DNA of 39,262 nucleotides, taken from Kluyvera cryocrescens NBRC 102467. GTDB lineage: Bacteria; Pseudomonadota; Gammaproteobacteria; Enterobacterales; Enterobacteriaceae. Each line of letters begins with the position of its first letter. Position 1 is the first letter of the stretch. This document shows positions 21,966-31,586 of the stretch, in pieces. The notes below the pieces were generated by a model that saw only the letters and a program-made list of their open reading frames with translations, did no database searches and was not told the origin of the DNA. A program made the translations under genes and the position numbers. The stretch lies in NCBI RefSeq assembly GCF_001571285.1, contig NZ_BCTM01000038.1, positions 1-39,262 of the forward strand, read 5' to 3'.

Positions 21966-22793
21966 TTATTTCTTCCAGAAATCATCAAACACGGTAATCG
22001 GCGGACGGCGCTTATGCTCCGTCTTCAGATACCAACCTTCGATAGTCTTCGCCTGCGCCGCATCCAGGGTTTTACCTTCCAGATAGTCGTCAATGTTGTC
22101 GTAGGTTACGCCAAGGGCAACTTCATCCGGCAGAGAAGGGCGGTCATCTTCGAGATCCGCCGTTGGTGCTTTCTTATATAAGTGCTCTGGACATCCGAGT
22201 TCAGCGAGCAGCTGTTTACCCTGACGCTTATTGAGACGGAAAATCGGGTTAATGTCAGTACCGCCGTCGCCGTACTTGGTGAAGAACCCGGTAATGGCTT
22301 CCGCCGCATGATCGGTGCCGACCACGACACCTTGGGTCATACCGGCAATACTGTACTGTGCTTTCATACGCTCACGGGCTTTTTCATTGCCGCGAACAAA
22401 GTCGCTCAGCTCGATTCCCGCTTCACGCAGCGCTTGCTCGCTGGCCAGCACCGCAGCCTTAATATTGACCGTCAATACACGGTCCGGCTGAATAAAGGCG
22501 ATCGCATCCTGGCAATCCTGTTCGTCAAACTGCACGCCGTAGGGTAGACGTACGGCGATGAACTGCAGCGCGTTGTCGCCTGTTTCGCTACGCAACTCGT
22601 TAATCGCCAGTTGGCACAGCTTCCCGGTGAGGGTTGAGTCCTGACCGCCGCTGATCCCTAAGACTAACGATTTGATAAATGGATAAGTTTTTAGATAGGA
22701 TTTCAGAAAATCAACGCTACGACGGATCTCTTCTTTTGCGTCAATTTGTGGTTTTGCGCCAAGCGCCTGAATAATCTCTTGTTGTAACGCCAT
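21966..22793 (-). CDS. nadE: NH3-dependent NAD synthetase
   Basis: NadE makes NAD from nicotinate adenine dinucleotide, ATP and ammonia, the last step of NAD synthesis. The 275-residue protein equals the E. coli length. The ATP pyrophosphatase P-loop is SGGQDST (about 50-56), and the nucleotide-site blocks [20 protein letters not shown] and [12 protein letters not shown] are intact. It lacks a glutaminase domain, so it uses free ammonia. GAGGGG precedes the ATG. Confidence 0.97.
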   Translation of the reverse strand: MALQQEIIQALGAKPQIDAKEEIRRSVDFLKSYLKTYPFIKSLVLGISGGQDSTLTGKLCQLAINELRSETGDNALQFIAVRLPYGVQFDEQDCQDAIAFIQPDRVLTVNIKAAVLASEQALREAGIELSDFVRGNEKARERMKAQYSIAGMTQGVVVGTDHAAEAITGFFTKYGDGGTDINPIFRLNKRQGKQLLAELGCPEHLYKKAPTADLEDDRPSLPDEVALGVTYDNIDDYLEGKTLDAAQAKTIEGWYLKTEHKRRPPITVFDDFWKK

Positions 22794-23010
22794 CTACCCC
22801 TCCGGAAATGTGAGCCAAGCTGTGCCGATAACCCATTAGAACAATGTGTTAAAGCTACCTCTTTGACGGTAAAACGACAAGGATCACAGTTTTGACTGAT
22901 GTAAATTAATCCGAATATTCCATGACCCGGTGTTGATTCAGACGTATTGGTTGATAAATAGCATGTTTTATTCCAGGCTTAAGACACTTCATAAAAAAGG
23001 AGAAAGGAAG

Positions 23011-23352
23011 ATGAATAAGAATTTTGTCGGTATCCTGGGCGCCGCTGCTGTAATGGCCCTGCTGGCGGGTTGTACCGCATACGATCGCACGGCAGACCAG
23101 TTCACTCAGCCGGTGGTGAAAGACGTGAAGAAAGGGATGAGCCGAACCCAGGTTCAGCAGATTGCGGGTAAACCATCATCTGAAGTTTCAATGATCCACG
23201 CACGTGGTACCTGCCAGACCTATATATTGGGTCAACGAGATGGTAAAGCGGAAACCTACTTTGTGGCCTTAGACGATACCGGCCATGTGATCAACTCCGG
23301 CTACCAAACTTGTGCGCAATACGACACGGACCCGCAGGCAGCAAGCAAGTAA
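23011..23352 (+). CDS. osmE: Osmotically inducible lipoprotein OsmE
   Basis: OsmE is a 113-residue lipoprotein with a SmpA/OmlA (BamE-like) domain, located in the envelope and induced by osmotic stress and stationary phase in E. coli. The lipobox LLAGC puts the lipidated Cys at 21. The C-terminal half ([20 protein letters not shown]) is almost identical to E. coli. ATG 23011 follows AAGGAGAAAGGA; an upstream in-frame start would not leave a signal peptide. It has its own terminator and lies just before the chb operon. Confidence 0.95.
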   Translation: MNKNFVGILGAAAVMALLAGCTAYDRTADQFTQPVVKDVKKGMSRTQVQQIAGKPSSEVSMIHARGTCQTYILGQRDGKAETYFVALDDTGHVINSGYQTCAQYDTDPQAASK

Positions 23353-23378
23353 TCGTGTATTCATCGGACACCTACGAA

Positions 23379-23405
23379 AGCCCGACCTCAGCGTCGGGCT
23401 TTTTT
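23379..23405 (+). terminator. Terminator of osmE
   Basis: AGCCCGAC (23379-23386) and GTCGGGCT (23393-23400) form an 8-bp perfect stem with six T residues. Confidence 0.9.
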
Positions 23406-23419
23406 ATGAGATATCATGC

Positions 23420-23443
23420 TTATTTCTTGTCGCGAATTATTTT
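23420..23443 (+). promoter_or_regulatory. NagC operator of the chb operon
   Basis: TTATTTCTTGTCGCGAATTA and the bases after it match the NagC box, with the central TCGCGA and flanking T/A runs. In E. coli the chb promoter is repressed by NagC, activated by CRP and switched by ChbR. A second NagC-like stretch (around 23489-23509) is less clear. Confidence 0.65.
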
Positions 23444-23506
23444 GACCAAAGTGTGAAGGTAGTCAAAACCAGAGGTCAATGAGAGACAATTTTTGCGATG
23501 TGAGAA

Positions 23507-23536
23507 TTATCCGTACACAATTTGTTGCCGTATACT
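23507..23536 (+). promoter_or_regulatory. Candidate chb promoter
   Basis: TTATCC (23507-23512) and TATACT (23531-23536) are 18 bases apart and could be the -35 and -10. The weak -35 fits a promoter that needs activation. The leader would be about 95 bases. Confidence 0.45.
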
Positions 23537-23637
23537 CAAGGCATAAACAGAAGATAACTCATCTGTTACATACGAGGGTAGTGGGCACAAGGAACATCGC
23601 CCGGTGATGGCAGATTTCACAAGTTGAGGAAGCGTGA

Positions 23638-23958
23638 ATGGAAAAGAAACATATTTATCTCTTTTGCTCTGCAGGAATGTCCACTTCATTGTTGGTATCC
23701 AAAATGCGTGCGCAGGCTGAGAAATACGAAGTACCCGTTGTCATTGAAGCATTCTCTGAAGCGTTTGCCGCAGAAAAAGGTCCTGAGGCTGACGTTATTT
23801 TACTCGGTCCACAAATCGGTTATATGTTGGGCGATATTCAAAAGATTTTACCAAACAAACCAATTGAAGTTATTGATTCAACGCTGTATGGCAAAGTAGA
23901 TGGTTTAGGCGTGCTTAAAGCAGCGGTTGCTGCAATTAAAAAAGCCGCTGCGCAGTAA
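23638..23958 (+). CDS. chbB: PTS chitobiose-specific IIB component
   Basis: ChbB takes phosphate from ChbA on its active-site cysteine and passes it to chitobiose entering through ChbC. The 106-residue protein has Cys10 in LFCSAGMST, the P-loop of the lactose/cellobiose IIB family. GAGGAAG precedes the start. It is the first gene of chbBCARFG, which takes up and degrades N,N'-diacetylchitobiose. The chbB-chbC gap carries the ChiX sRNA target. Confidence 0.97.
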   Translation: MEKKHIYLFCSAGMSTSLLVSKMRAQAEKYEVPVVIEAFSEAFAAEKGPEADVILLGPQIGYMLGDIQKILPNKPIEVIDSTLYGKVDGLGVLKAAVAAIKKAAAQ

Positions 23959-23971
23959 TTTAATTATTTTT

Positions 23972-23991
23972 CCCGTCAAAGAGTTATTTCA
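23972..23991 (+). promoter_or_regulatory. ChiX small-RNA target in the chbB-chbC gap
   Basis: CCCGTCAAAGAG (23972-23983) is an exact 12-base complement to the known ChiX/MicM seed (CUCUUUGACGGG). With the following bases, 18 of 20 positions match the ChiX antisense. In E. coli this intercistronic site acts as a decoy that titrates ChiX and so frees the chitoporin mRNA chiP. The chiX gene itself is not in the window. Confidence 0.85.
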
Positions 23992-24038
23992 CATACAATC
24001 GCCGCAATATTAATTGCGGCCCTTTAAGGGTATTTTCT

Positions 24039-25397
24039 ATGAGTAAAGTGATCGATTCGCTTGAAAAGGTACTCCTTCCTTTTGCTGTTAAAATAGGAAA
24101 GCAGCCTCACATTAACGCCATTAAAAACGGTTTTATTAAATTAATGCCATTGACCCTTGCCGGGGCCATGTTTGTATTAATTAATAACGTTTTCCTGAGC
24201 TTTGGTGAGGGCTCATTCTTCTATTCAATGGGCATTCGTCTGGATGCATCCACCATTGCAACATTAGACAGCTTTAAAGCCATCGGCGGTAACGTTTATA
24301 ACGGTACCCTGGGCATTATGTCGCTGATGGCACCTTTCTTTATAGGTTCAGCTTTAGCAGAAGAGCGCAAAGTTGACCCGATGGCAGCAGGCCTGCTGGC
24401 GGTAGCGGCATTCATGACCGTCACCCCATACAGCGTCGGCGATGCGTATGCGGTAGGCGCTAACTGGCTGGGTGGTCAGAACATCATCTCCGGTATGATT
24501 ATCGGTCTGGTGGTCGCTGAGCTGTTCACCTTCGTTATCCGTCGCAACTGGGTGATTACGCTGCCAGATAGCGTGCCATCTTCCGTCGCACGTTCATTCT
24601 CGGCGCTGATTCCAGGCTTCCTGATCCTCTCCATCTTCGGGATTATCTCCTGGATGCTGGCCTCCTACGGCAGCAACTTCCACCAGATCATCATGGACTC
24701 CATCTCCAAGCCGCTGGCGGCAATGGGCGGGGTCGTAGGCTGGGCGTATGTGGTCTTCAACTCCCTGCTGTGGTTCTTCGGTGTTCACGGTTCTCTGGCG
24801 CTGACTGCGCTTGATAACGGCATCATGACTCCATGGGCGCTGGAAAACATCGCACTGTACAACCAGTATGGTTCCGTTGATGCCGCTATCGCTGCAGGCC
24901 AGCAGTTCCACTTCTGGGCGAAACCAATGCTGGATTCCTACATCCTGCTGGGTGGTTCCGGTGCAACGTTGGGTCTGATTATCGCTATCTTTATCGCTTC
25001 TCGCCGTGCTGACCATCGTCAGGTTGCGAAACTGGCGCTGCCATCAGGCATCTTCCAGATTAACGAACCGATTCTGTTTGGTCTGCCAATCATCATGAAC
25101 CCGGTTATGTTCATTCCGTTTGTGCTGGTACAGCCGATTCTGGCCGCTATCACTCTCGCTGCCTACTCAATGGGCATCATTCCACCGGTCACTAACCTGG
25201 CGCCGTGGACTATGCCAACCGGCCTGGGGGCGTTCTTCAACAGTAACGGTAGCATCGCAGCCCTGTTCGTCGCACTGTTCAACCTTTGTGTTGCCACGAT
25301 GGTTTACATTCCATTCGTGATGATTTCGAACAAAGCGCAGCAGACCATTGAAGAAGAAGAAAGCGAAGAAGACATCGCAGCAGCACTGAAATTCTAA
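24039..25397 (+). CDS. chbC: PTS chitobiose-specific IIC permease
   Basis: ChbC is the membrane channel of the chitobiose PTS; it binds the sugar and allows its phosphorylation by ChbB. The 452-residue protein has about ten membrane segments and the family motifs [14 protein letters not shown] and FFGVHGS. The acidic C-terminal tail (EEEESEEDI) is cytoplasmic. Its translation start is 80 bases after chbB, behind the ChiX site, so the sRNA could affect chbC translation as well. Confidence 0.97.
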   Translation: MSKVIDSLEKVLLPFAVKIGKQPHINAIKNGFIKLMPLTLAGAMFVLINNVFLSFGEGSFFYSMGIRLDASTIATLDSFKAIGGNVYNGTLGIMSLMAPFFIGSALAEERKVDPMAAGLLAVAAFMTVTPYSVGDAYAVGANWLGGQNIISGMIIGLVVAELFTFVIRRNWVITLPDSVPSSVARSFSALIPGFLILSIFGIISWMLASYGSNFHQIIMDSISKPLAAMGGVVGWAYVVFNSLLWFFGVHGSLALTALDNGIMTPWALENIALYNQYGSVDAAIAAGQQFHFWAKPMLDSYILLGGSGATLGLIIAIFIASRRADHRQVAKLALPSGIFQINEPILFGLPIIMNPVMFIPFVLVQPILAAITLAAYSMGIIPPVTNLAPWTMPTGLGAFFNSNGSIAALFVALFNLCVATMVYIPFVMISNKAQQTIEEEESEEDIAAALKF

Positions 25398-25451
25398 TGC
25401 CAATGCGGTATGGAGCCTGTCTCCATACCGCCCTCACAAAAGGGAATAGAT

Positions 25452-25799
25452 ATGTTTGATTTGGATAATGTGGTTGCTGAGGACGTGCAGGAAAACGATC
25501 TCGAAGAAGTGGTAATGGGCCTGATTATTAACTCTGGACAGGCGCGTAGCTTGGCTTATGCCGCGCTGAAGCAGGCAAAACAGGGTGATTTTGAAGCGGC
25601 AAAAGCCACGATGGACCAGTCCCGCATTGCGCTGAGCGAAGCGCATCGCGTGCAGACACAGCTCATTGAGAGCGATGAAGGTGAAGGACGTATGAAGGTG
25701 AGCCTGGTGCTGGTTCATGCGCAGGATCATCTAATGACATCAATGTTGGCCCGCGAACTCGTTGCTGAATTGATCGAACTTCACGAGAAGGTACAATAG
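25452..25799 (+). CDS. chbA: PTS chitobiose-specific IIA component
   Basis: ChbA receives phosphate from HPr and hands it to ChbB. The 115-residue all-helical trimeric protein has the phosphorylated His89 and the trimer-core Asp92 in HAQDHLM. The start ATG 25452 follows AGGGAATAGA and matches the E. coli N-terminus; an upstream start at 25410 lies directly behind chbC and would add residues not found in the family. chbR follows 10 bases later. Confidence 0.95.
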   Translation: MFDLDNVVAEDVQENDLEEVVMGLIINSGQARSLAYAALKQAKQGDFEAAKATMDQSRIALSEAHRVQTQLIESDEGEGRMKVSLVLVHAQDHLMTSMLARELVAELIELHEKVQ

Positions 25800-25809
25800 G
25801 CTTTTCCCT

Positions 25810-26649
25810 ATGAGGCAACCAAAGATGATCAGCATGGAAATCAACACCGCCAGAGAACAACAGCTCTTCAACGGTAAGAATTTTCATGTCTTCATCTACA
25901 ACAAAACGGAAAGCATCAGTGGGTTGCATCAGCATGACTACTACGAGTTCACTATCGTACTGACCGGGCGCTACTATCAGGTGATAAACGGCAAACGGGT
26001 GATGCTGGAGCGCGGAGATTTTGTCTTCATCCCTATGGGTTCACACCACCAGAGCTTCTACGAGTTCGGTGCCACGCGAATCCTTAACGTTGGGATCAGT
26101 AAAGATTTCTTCGATACTCACTATCAGGCGCTGGTGCCGTTCGCTCTGGTTGCTTCGCAAGTCTATTCGATTAAAAGCACGTTTCTTAGCTACATTGAAT
26201 CGGTTATTGCATCACTTCACTTCCGCGAAACGGAATTTGACGAATTTATTGAACTGGTTTCCTTCTATGTGATTAATCGCCTGCGACATCACCGAGAAGA
26301 ACAGGCGCAGGATGTTACGCCGCAGTGGTTAAAATCCACCGTTGAAGCCATGCACGATAAATTAAAATTTGGTGAAGGGGCGTTGGATAATATGGTCGAG
26401 TTATCCGGGAAGACCCAGGAATATTTAACTCGGGCGACCCAGCGCTACTATGGCAAAACGCCAATGCAGATTATTAACGATATCCGTATTAACTTTGCGA
26501 AGAAACAGCTGGAAATAACCAATTACTCGGTAACCGATATTGCGTATGAGTCAGGCTATAGCAGCCCAAGTTTGTTTATCAAAACATTCAAAAAGCTGAC
26601 TTCATTTACGCCAAGCAATTATCGTAAGAAGTTAACGGTTATCAACTAA
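25810..26649 (+). CDS. chbR: AraC-family regulator of the chb operon
   Basis: ChbR is a dual regulator: it helps repress the operon without sugar and activates it when ChbG-deacetylated chitobiose phosphate is present. The 279-residue protein has an N-terminal cupin ([18 protein letters not shown], with metal-like His residues) and a C-terminal AraC helix-turn-helix pair ([20 protein letters not shown]-type recognition). It lies inside the operon it controls, between the transporter and enzyme genes. The N-terminus differs from E. coli in the first dozen residues, so the start is less sure than the rest. Confidence 0.95.
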   Translation: MRQPKMISMEINTAREQQLFNGKNFHVFIYNKTESISGLHQHDYYEFTIVLTGRYYQVINGKRVMLERGDFVFIPMGSHHQSFYEFGATRILNVGISKDFFDTHYQALVPFALVASQVYSIKSTFLSYIESVIASLHFRETEFDEFIELVSFYVINRLRHHREEQAQDVTPQWLKSTVEAMHDKLKFGEGALDNMVELSGKTQEYLTRATQRYYGKTPMQIINDIRINFAKKQLEITNYSVTDIAYESGYSSPSLFIKTFKKLTSFTPSNYRKKLTVIN

Positions 26650-26754
26650 CGCGCTGCGATATTATTTCGTAGAACTGTGATAAAGAATTTAGCTCACCGC
26701 ATATTATGCGGAGAGTAAGCCACGTTTAGCTTGTGGATCTCTAGGGAGAAAGAT

Positions 26755-28101
26755 ATGAGCCAGAAATTAAAAGTCGTTACTATTGGTGGTGGTAGCAGCT
26801 ATACGCCGGAATTACTGGAAGGTTTTCTCAAACGCTATCACGAACTGCCGGTCACCGAATTGTGGCTGGTTGACGTTGAAGACGGCCAGGAGAAGCTGGA
26901 TATCATCCACGATCTTTGCCAACGCATGGTAGAAAAAGCCGGCGTACCGATGAAGGTCTACAAAACCCTTAACCGCCGTGAAGCCCTGCAGGGCGCAGAC
27001 TTTGTGACCACCCAGCTGCGCGTCGGCCAGCTCAAGGCCCGTGAAAAAGACGAACGTATCCCATTGAGCCATGGTTATCTGGGTCAGGAAACCAACGGTG
27101 CGGGCGGCCTGTTTAAAGGTCTGCGTACCATTCCGGTTATTTTCGACATCATTAAAGATGTACAGGAAGTATGTCCTGACGCGTGGGTTATCAACTTTAC
27201 TAACCCAGCCGGCATGGTGACCGAAGCGGTTTACCGTCACACCAACTTCAAGCGTTTTATTGGCGTCTGTAATATCCCAATCGGGATGAAAATGTTCATC
27301 ACCGATGTGCTGCGCCTGAGCGAAACGGACGACCTGTCTATCGACCTGTTCGGTCTTAACCACATGGTCTTTATCCGCGATGTGCTGGTAAATGGTGAGT
27401 CTCGCTTTGCTGAACTGTTGGATGGCGTAGCGTCCGGCACGCTGTCGGCGAATACCGTGAAAAACATCTTCGACATGCCGTTCAGCGAAGGGCTTATTCG
27501 CTCTCTGAACCTGTTGCCATGCTCTTACCTGCTTTACTACTTCAAGCAAAAAGAGATGCTGGCTATCGAGATGGGCGAGTACTACAAAGGCGGCGCACGT
27601 GCGCAGGTGGTGCAGAAAGTGGAGAAACAACTCTTCGAACTGTACAAAAATCCGGATCTGAACGTGAAGCCGAAAGAGCTGGAGCAGCGCGGTGGGGCGT
27701 ACTACTCCGATGCGGCCTGCGAAGTCATCAACGCTATCTATAACGATAAGCAGACTGAGCACTACGTCAACATTCCACACCATGGGCATATCGATAACAT
27801 TCCGGCGGACTGGTCTATTGAAGTGACCTCAATCCTCGGTCGCGATGGTGCGAAACCCCATCCGCGCGTCACGCATTTCGATGAGAAGGTGCTGGGTCTT
27901 ATCCACACCATCAAAGGTTTTGAAATTGCAGCAAGCCATGCGGCGTTGAGCGGTGAGTTTAACGATGTGCTGCTGGCGCTGAACTTAAGCCCACTTATCC
28001 ACTCTGATAAAGATGCAGAGATTCTGGCGCGCGAACTGATTCTGGCCCATGAAAAGTGGTTGCCGAATTTTGCCGCCACCGTGGAGAAGCTGAAAAAGTG
28101 A
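26755..28101 (+). CDS. chbF: 6-phospho-beta-glucosidase/chitobiose-6-phosphate hydrolase (GH4)
   Basis: ChbF is a family 4 glycosidase that needs NAD and a divalent metal; it cleaves mono-deacetylated chitobiose-6-phosphate. The 448-residue protein has the Rossmann motif [10 protein letters not shown] near the N-terminus, the family blocks NFTNPAG and CNIPIG with the metal cysteine, and GLNHM with the metal histidine. ATG 26755 follows AGGGAGAAAG; an upstream start at 26731 would add residues before the nucleotide fold. About 100 bases separate it from chbR. Confidence 0.96.
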   Translation: MSQKLKVVTIGGGSSYTPELLEGFLKRYHELPVTELWLVDVEDGQEKLDIIHDLCQRMVEKAGVPMKVYKTLNRREALQGADFVTTQLRVGQLKAREKDERIPLSHGYLGQETNGAGGLFKGLRTIPVIFDIIKDVQEVCPDAWVINFTNPAGMVTEAVYRHTNFKRFIGVCNIPIGMKMFITDVLRLSETDDLSIDLFGLNHMVFIRDVLVNGESRFAELLDGVASGTLSANTVKNIFDMPFSEGLIRSLNLLPCSYLLYYFKQKEMLAIEMGEYYKGGARAQVVQKVEKQLFELYKNPDLNVKPKELEQRGGAYYSDAACEVINAIYNDKQTEHYVNIPHHGHIDNIPADWSIEVTSILGRDGAKPHPRVTHFDEKVLGLIHTIKGFEIAASHAALSGEFNDVLLALNLSPLIHSDKDAEILARELILAHEKWLPNFAATVEKLKK

Positions 28102-28112
28102 CAGGAGGCATC

Positions 28113-28868
28113 ATGGAGCGTTTGTTGATCGTTAATGCCGATGATTTTGGCCTAAGCAAAGGACAAAACTACGGGATTCTCGATGCCTGCAAAAATGGAC
28201 TTGTAACCTCAACGACCGCGCTGGTCAACGGCGCGGCTATTGACCACGCGGCCTATATAAGCCGCCGTACGCCGGAGCTGGCCGTTGGCATGCACTTTGT
28301 GTTGACGCTGGGCGAGCCGTTGTCGCCAATGCCGGGGCTGACCCGTGAGGGGAAACTCGGCAAGTGGATCTGGCAGGTGGCGGAAGACGATGCGCTGCCG
28401 ATGGATGAGATTGCCCATGAGCTGGAGTGTCAGTACAACCGTTTTGTCGAGTTGTTTGATGCCGAGCCTACGCACTTTGACAGCCATCATCATGTGCATA
28501 TGATCCCGCAGATTTTCCCGCTGGTGGCGGAGTTTGCGAAATCTAAGGGTATTGCGATGCGCATTGACCGCTCTATTCCGTATCCTTTTGCGATTCCGGA
28601 AGGGCTGCGCAGCAGCGAGGGTTTCAGCAGTGAATTTTATGGCGACGCCATCTCTGACGCGCTGTTCCTGCAAACCCTCGACAGCTCTGCGGCACGCGGT
28701 GAACAGTCCGTAGAAGTCATGTGCCACCCGGCGTTCGTGGATAACACAATTATGGGCAGCGCCTATTGCTACCCACGCCTGGCGGAGCTTGATGTCCTGA
28801 CCTCGGCATCGCTGAAATATGCGATTGCGGAAAGAGGTTATCGTCTCGGGACTTACCGCGACGTGTAA
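28113..28868 (+). CDS. chbG: Chitooligosaccharide deacetylase ChbG (YdjC family)
   Basis: ChbG removes one acetyl group from chitobiose-6-phosphate so that ChbR is induced and ChbF can cut the sugar. The 251-residue protein has the YdjC metal-site motifs: NADDFGLS (Asp11-Asp12 region), GMHFVLT and [14 protein letters not shown] (28103-28108) precedes ATG 28113, which aligns with E. coli [11 protein letters not shown]. It is the last gene of the operon, followed by a strong terminator. In E. coli katE comes next; it is absent here. Confidence 0.95.
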   Translation: MERLLIVNADDFGLSKGQNYGILDACKNGLVTSTTALVNGAAIDHAAYISRRTPELAVGMHFVLTLGEPLSPMPGLTREGKLGKWIWQVAEDDALPMDEIAHELECQYNRFVELFDAEPTHFDSHHHVHMIPQIFPLVAEFAKSKGIAMRIDRSIPYPFAIPEGLRSSEGFSSEFYGDAISDALFLQTLDSSAARGEQSVEVMCHPAFVDNTIMGSAYCYPRLAELDVLTSASLKYAIAERGYRLGTYRDV

Positions 28869-28890
28869 GAAATTAACCCCCTCAACCCTT

Positions 28891-28919
28891 GCCCGGCAGC
28901 GATCCTGCCGGGCTTTTTT
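28891..28919 (+). terminator. Terminator of the chb operon
   Basis: GCCCGGCAG (28891-28899) and CTGCCGGGC (28905-28913) form a 9-bp perfect stem followed by six T residues. Confidence 0.92.
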
Positions 28920-28999
28920 GTGTATGACGTGCGCCCGCGAATCCTGCTATCATAAGACTTTCCTGCTTTTGCCATTAATGATTGTGAATTTAACTGCTT

Positions 29000-29239
29000 A
29001 TGAAACCGCTTCGCCAACAAAATCGGCAGATTATCAGCTATGTACCGCGCTCCGAACCTGCACCACCCGACCACGCCGTCAAGGTAGAGGGGTTTCGGGA
29101 CGTCTGGTTACTGCGTGGGAAATATGTGGCATTTGTGCTGATGGGCAGCGCTTTTCAACGTTCGCAGGCGTTCAGCATTCCTGAATCGGCCCAACGCTGG
29201 GCGGTGCAAATACGGCAGGATGGGGAAATTAATGCGTAG
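29000..29239 (+). CDS. cedA: Cell division activator CedA
   Basis: CedA is a small DNA- and RNA-polymerase-associated protein known as a multicopy activator of cell division in E. coli. The 79-residue protein is highly conserved: RQQNRQIISYVPRSEPAPP and RDVWLLRGKYVAFVLMG match E. coli closely. The ribosome site before ATG 29000 is poor. It lies directly after the chb terminator instead of after katE. Confidence 0.9.
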   Translation: MKPLRQQNRQIISYVPRSEPAPPDHAVKVEGFRDVWLLRGKYVAFVLMGSAFQRSQAFSIPESAQRWAVQIRQDGEINA

Positions 29240-29260
29240 CGAAATACGCTGACCGGATAT

Positions 29261-29295
29261 AAAAAAACCGCTGATTTGCATCAGCGGTTTTTTTT
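29261..29295. terminator. Bidirectional terminator between cedA and tcyP
   Basis: A-run, ACCGCTGAT, TTGC, ATCAGCGGT and T-run make a symmetrical hairpin with U-tracts on both strands. It serves convergent cedA and tcyP. Confidence 0.92.
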
Positions 29296-29336
29296 GGTCT
29301 TACCGGCCGGCAGGAATGGCTCTGCCGGCAGATTGA

Positions 29337-30728
29337 TTAGCGATGCGCCAGTTCCGCGTCTTCTTCGCTATTGAGGATCTCTTTGTCAGTCTGACGCAGC
29401 CACTGACTGGTAAGCGTACCGGCAGTCATTGAGCCGCTGACGTTCAGTGCGGTACGGCCCATGTCGATCAAAGGCTCAACGGAAATCAGCAGCGCAACCA
29501 GCGTCACCGGTAGCCCCATGGCTGGCAGGACAATCAGTGCAGCGAATGTTGCTCCGCCACCGACACCGGCAACGCCTGCGGAGCTGACGGTAACCATACC
29601 CACGAGCGTAGCAATCCACAGCGGATCCAGCGGGTTAATTCCCACGGTAGGCGCAACCATCACTGCCAGCATTGCTGGGTAGAGGCCGGCACAGCCGTTC
29701 TGGCCAATCGTTGCCCCAAAGGACGCGGAGAAGCTGGCGATAGATTCTGGTACGCCAAGGCGACGGGTCTGCGCTTCCACGTTCAGCGGGATAGACGCCG
29801 CGCTGGAACGACTGGTGAACGCAAAGGTCAGCACCGGCCAGACTTTACGGAAGTATTTCAGTGGGCTCACGCCGTTTACGCCCAGCAGGATACCGTGCAC
29901 AACGAACATGATCAGCAGACCGAGGTAGGAAGCGACAACGAAGCTGCCCAGCTTGATGATGTCCTGCAGGTTAGAGCCGGCAACCACTTTGGTCATCAGC
30001 GCAAGGACACCGTACGGAGTCAACTGCATTACCAGACGAACCAATTTCATCACCCAGCCTTGCAGCGTGTCGATAGCGGTCAGCACGCGCTGGCCTTTCG
30101 GCGCATCGTCTTTCAGCAGCTTCAGCGCGGCGACGCCAAGGAAAGCGGCGAAGATAACTACACTGATGATTGATGTCGGGTTAGCGCCAGTCAGGTCAGC
30201 AAACGGGTTTTTCGGCACGAAGGAGAGCAGCAGTTGAGGAACGCTCAGGTCAGCCACTTTACCGGCGTAGGTGCTTTGGATTGCATTCAGACGGGCGGTT
30301 TCCGCCGTGCCCTGAACCAGACCTTCAGCGGTCAGACCAAACAGGTTGGTCACCAGTACGCCAACCAGCGCGGCAATCAGCGTCGTGAACAGCAGCGTAC
30401 CGATAGTCAGAATGCTGATTTTGCCCAGCTGAGAAGCATTATGCAGACGGGCAACCGCGCTCAAAATAGAGGCGAAGACCAGCGGCATGACGATCATTTG
30501 CAGCAGTTGTACATAGCCGTTACCAACGACGTTAAACCACTGAATGGAATCTTTAAGTACTGGGTTATCAGAACCGTAGATCAGCTGAAGCGCAAGCCCG
30601 AAGACCACACCCATCACCAGACCGACCAGTACTTTTTTGGCCAGACTCCACTGCTTGTGGCGAGTCTGCGCCAGCGCAAACAGCAATACGACGAACACGA
30701 TAATGTTCGCGACTAGTGGAAAGTTCAT
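29337..30728 (-). CDS. tcyP: L-cystine:cation symporter TcyP
   Basis: TcyP (YdjN) imports L-cystine and related disulfides across the inner membrane with sodium or protons; in E. coli it belongs to the CysB regulon. The 463-residue DAACS-family protein matches the E. coli length. It has the serine-rich hairpin [12 protein letters not shown] and the second hairpin motif [15 protein letters not shown], plus [14 protein letters not shown]. The second ATG (30728) is chosen because AGGAG lies six bases before it; the ATG at 30734 is too close. Confidence 0.95.
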   Translation of the reverse strand: MNFPLVANIIVFVVLLFALAQTRHKQWSLAKKVLVGLVMGVVFGLALQLIYGSDNPVLKDSIQWFNVVGNGYVQLLQMIVMPLVFASILSAVARLHNASQLGKISILTIGTLLFTTLIAALVGVLVTNLFGLTAEGLVQGTAETARLNAIQSTYAGKVADLSVPQLLLSFVPKNPFADLTGANPTSIISVVIFAAFLGVAALKLLKDDAPKGQRVLTAIDTLQGWVMKLVRLVMQLTPYGVLALMTKVVAGSNLQDIIKLGSFVVASYLGLLIMFVVHGILLGVNGVSPLKYFRKVWPVLTFAFTSRSSAASIPLNVEAQTRRLGVPESIASFSASFGATIGQNGCAGLYPAMLAVMVAPTVGINPLDPLWIATLVGMVTVSSAGVAGVGGGATFAALIVLPAMGLPVTLVALLISVEPLIDMGRTALNVSGSMTAGTLTSQWLRQTDKEILNSEEDAELAHR

Positions 30729-30751
30729 CCCCATTCTCCTGAAGTATTATC

Positions 30752-30797
30752 CACACCGTCCGGCGCCAACTTAGGGCGCTGCGGTGTGTGTTTTTTT
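30752..30797 (+). terminator. Terminator-like hairpin in front of tcyP, plus-strand orientation
   Basis: CACACCG (30752-30758) pairs with CGGTGTG (30782-30788), with an inner GCGCC/GGCGC stem, and seven T residues follow on the plus strand. No plus-strand gene ends here. On the minus strand the same bases form a hairpin in the tcyP leader. Confidence 0.55.
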
Positions 30798-30857
30798 AGG
30801 ACAAACCCGAAAGGATTTGCCTGGATGTGAGAAGGGTAACAGAACTGGAATAACACG

Positions 30858-30887
30858 CTTATATCCAAATGGAATTGATTATATCAA
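30858..30887 (-). promoter_or_regulatory. Candidate tcyP promoter
   Basis: On the minus strand TTGATA (30882-30887) and TATAAG (30858-30863) are 18 bases apart, a good -35/-10 pair. The transcript would start near 30851 and carry the hairpin at 30752-30788 in its leader. Confidence 0.5.
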
Positions 30888-30906
30888 AACGGTGTTTTGT
30901 GACTGA

Positions 30907-31497
30907 TTATTGCTCAGCTCGTCGATGGATGAAGCGGTTAAAGTCGGTCTGTAGCATATTGATCATCGAGGACGACCAGCGCACGGCGCTATTCTCCGGC
31001 AGCGACTGCGGCATAAAAACGGCGTAGGCGAACAGCGCCATACACAGCACGCGCTCAAGCTGGTTACCTTTACGTGGGGCGAGAATTGGGAAGCGGAAAC
31101 GCCAGCGGCACGGCCACAGTAAAGGGACGCCTGCGGGAGTCAGCATATCCGCCAGAATATGGCTCAGATAGCCGAGCACCATGCCTTGCACCGCGTCGGC
31201 GGGAACAATCCAGCTGTCAGGGACTTTCAGGTAAAACAGGGTCAGGGCAGCAAACACCGCCAGCAGGCTGTGAGTGAACCCCCGGTGGCCAAACATTCGG
31301 GCAATGGGTTTTGATAGCCAACTGAGCCGCTGGCCGAGAAATGAGCGCGGGTGGTCAATATCCGGCAGCAGACAGGTCAATATCGCCGATGGCACGATGT
31401 GCCACCAGTCACCTTGCGCCAGTACAGGCGTAAGTTCGGCATTTTTAGCAAACACCGCACAGGCGATGGAAAAGAGCAGATGACCTTCCGCCGTCAT
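30907..31497 (-). CDS. ydjM: Inner-membrane protein YdjM (SOS-regulated, YdjM/YbcI family)
   Basis: YdjM is a 196-residue predicted membrane-bound metal-dependent hydrolase family protein. The family blocks are CLLPDIDHPRS and GHRGFTHSLL, with His/Asp residues that could hold a metal, and HILADMLTPAGVPLLWP. Its reaction is unknown. Start ATG 31497 gives the E. coli length and MTAEGHLLFS. A clear LexA box lies just upstream, which fits its known membership of the SOS regulon in E. coli. Confidence 0.94.
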   Translation of the reverse strand: MTAEGHLLFSIACAVFAKNAELTPVLAQGDWWHIVPSAILTCLLPDIDHPRSFLGQRLSWLSKPIARMFGHRGFTHSLLAVFAALTLFYLKVPDSWIVPADAVQGMVLGYLSHILADMLTPAGVPLLWPCRWRFRFPILAPRKGNQLERVLCMALFAYAVFMPQSLPENSAVRWSSSMINMLQTDFNRFIHRRAEQ

Positions 31498-31511
31498 GAT
31501 AAAACCCATTG

Positions 31512-31531
31512 TTCTGTAAATTCATACAGTA
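31512..31531 (-). promoter_or_regulatory. LexA box of ydjM
   Basis: TTCTGTAAATTCATACAGTA has the CTG-N10-CAG core (CTG 31514-31516, CAG 31527-31529) of LexA sites. A second degenerate copy follows, with CAG at 31545-31547 but TAG instead of CTG. E. coli ydjM also has tandem LexA sites. Confidence 0.85.
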
Positions 31532-31586
31532 TAGGGTTTTTATACAGTAGGCGGAAGAGGTTACAGTGTAACTCTTTGTCAAAATT

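Noticed and set aside
26812-27789. 325-codon minus-strand open frame in chbF
   Set aside because: It overlaps a conserved GH4 enzyme and has no family features or start signal.
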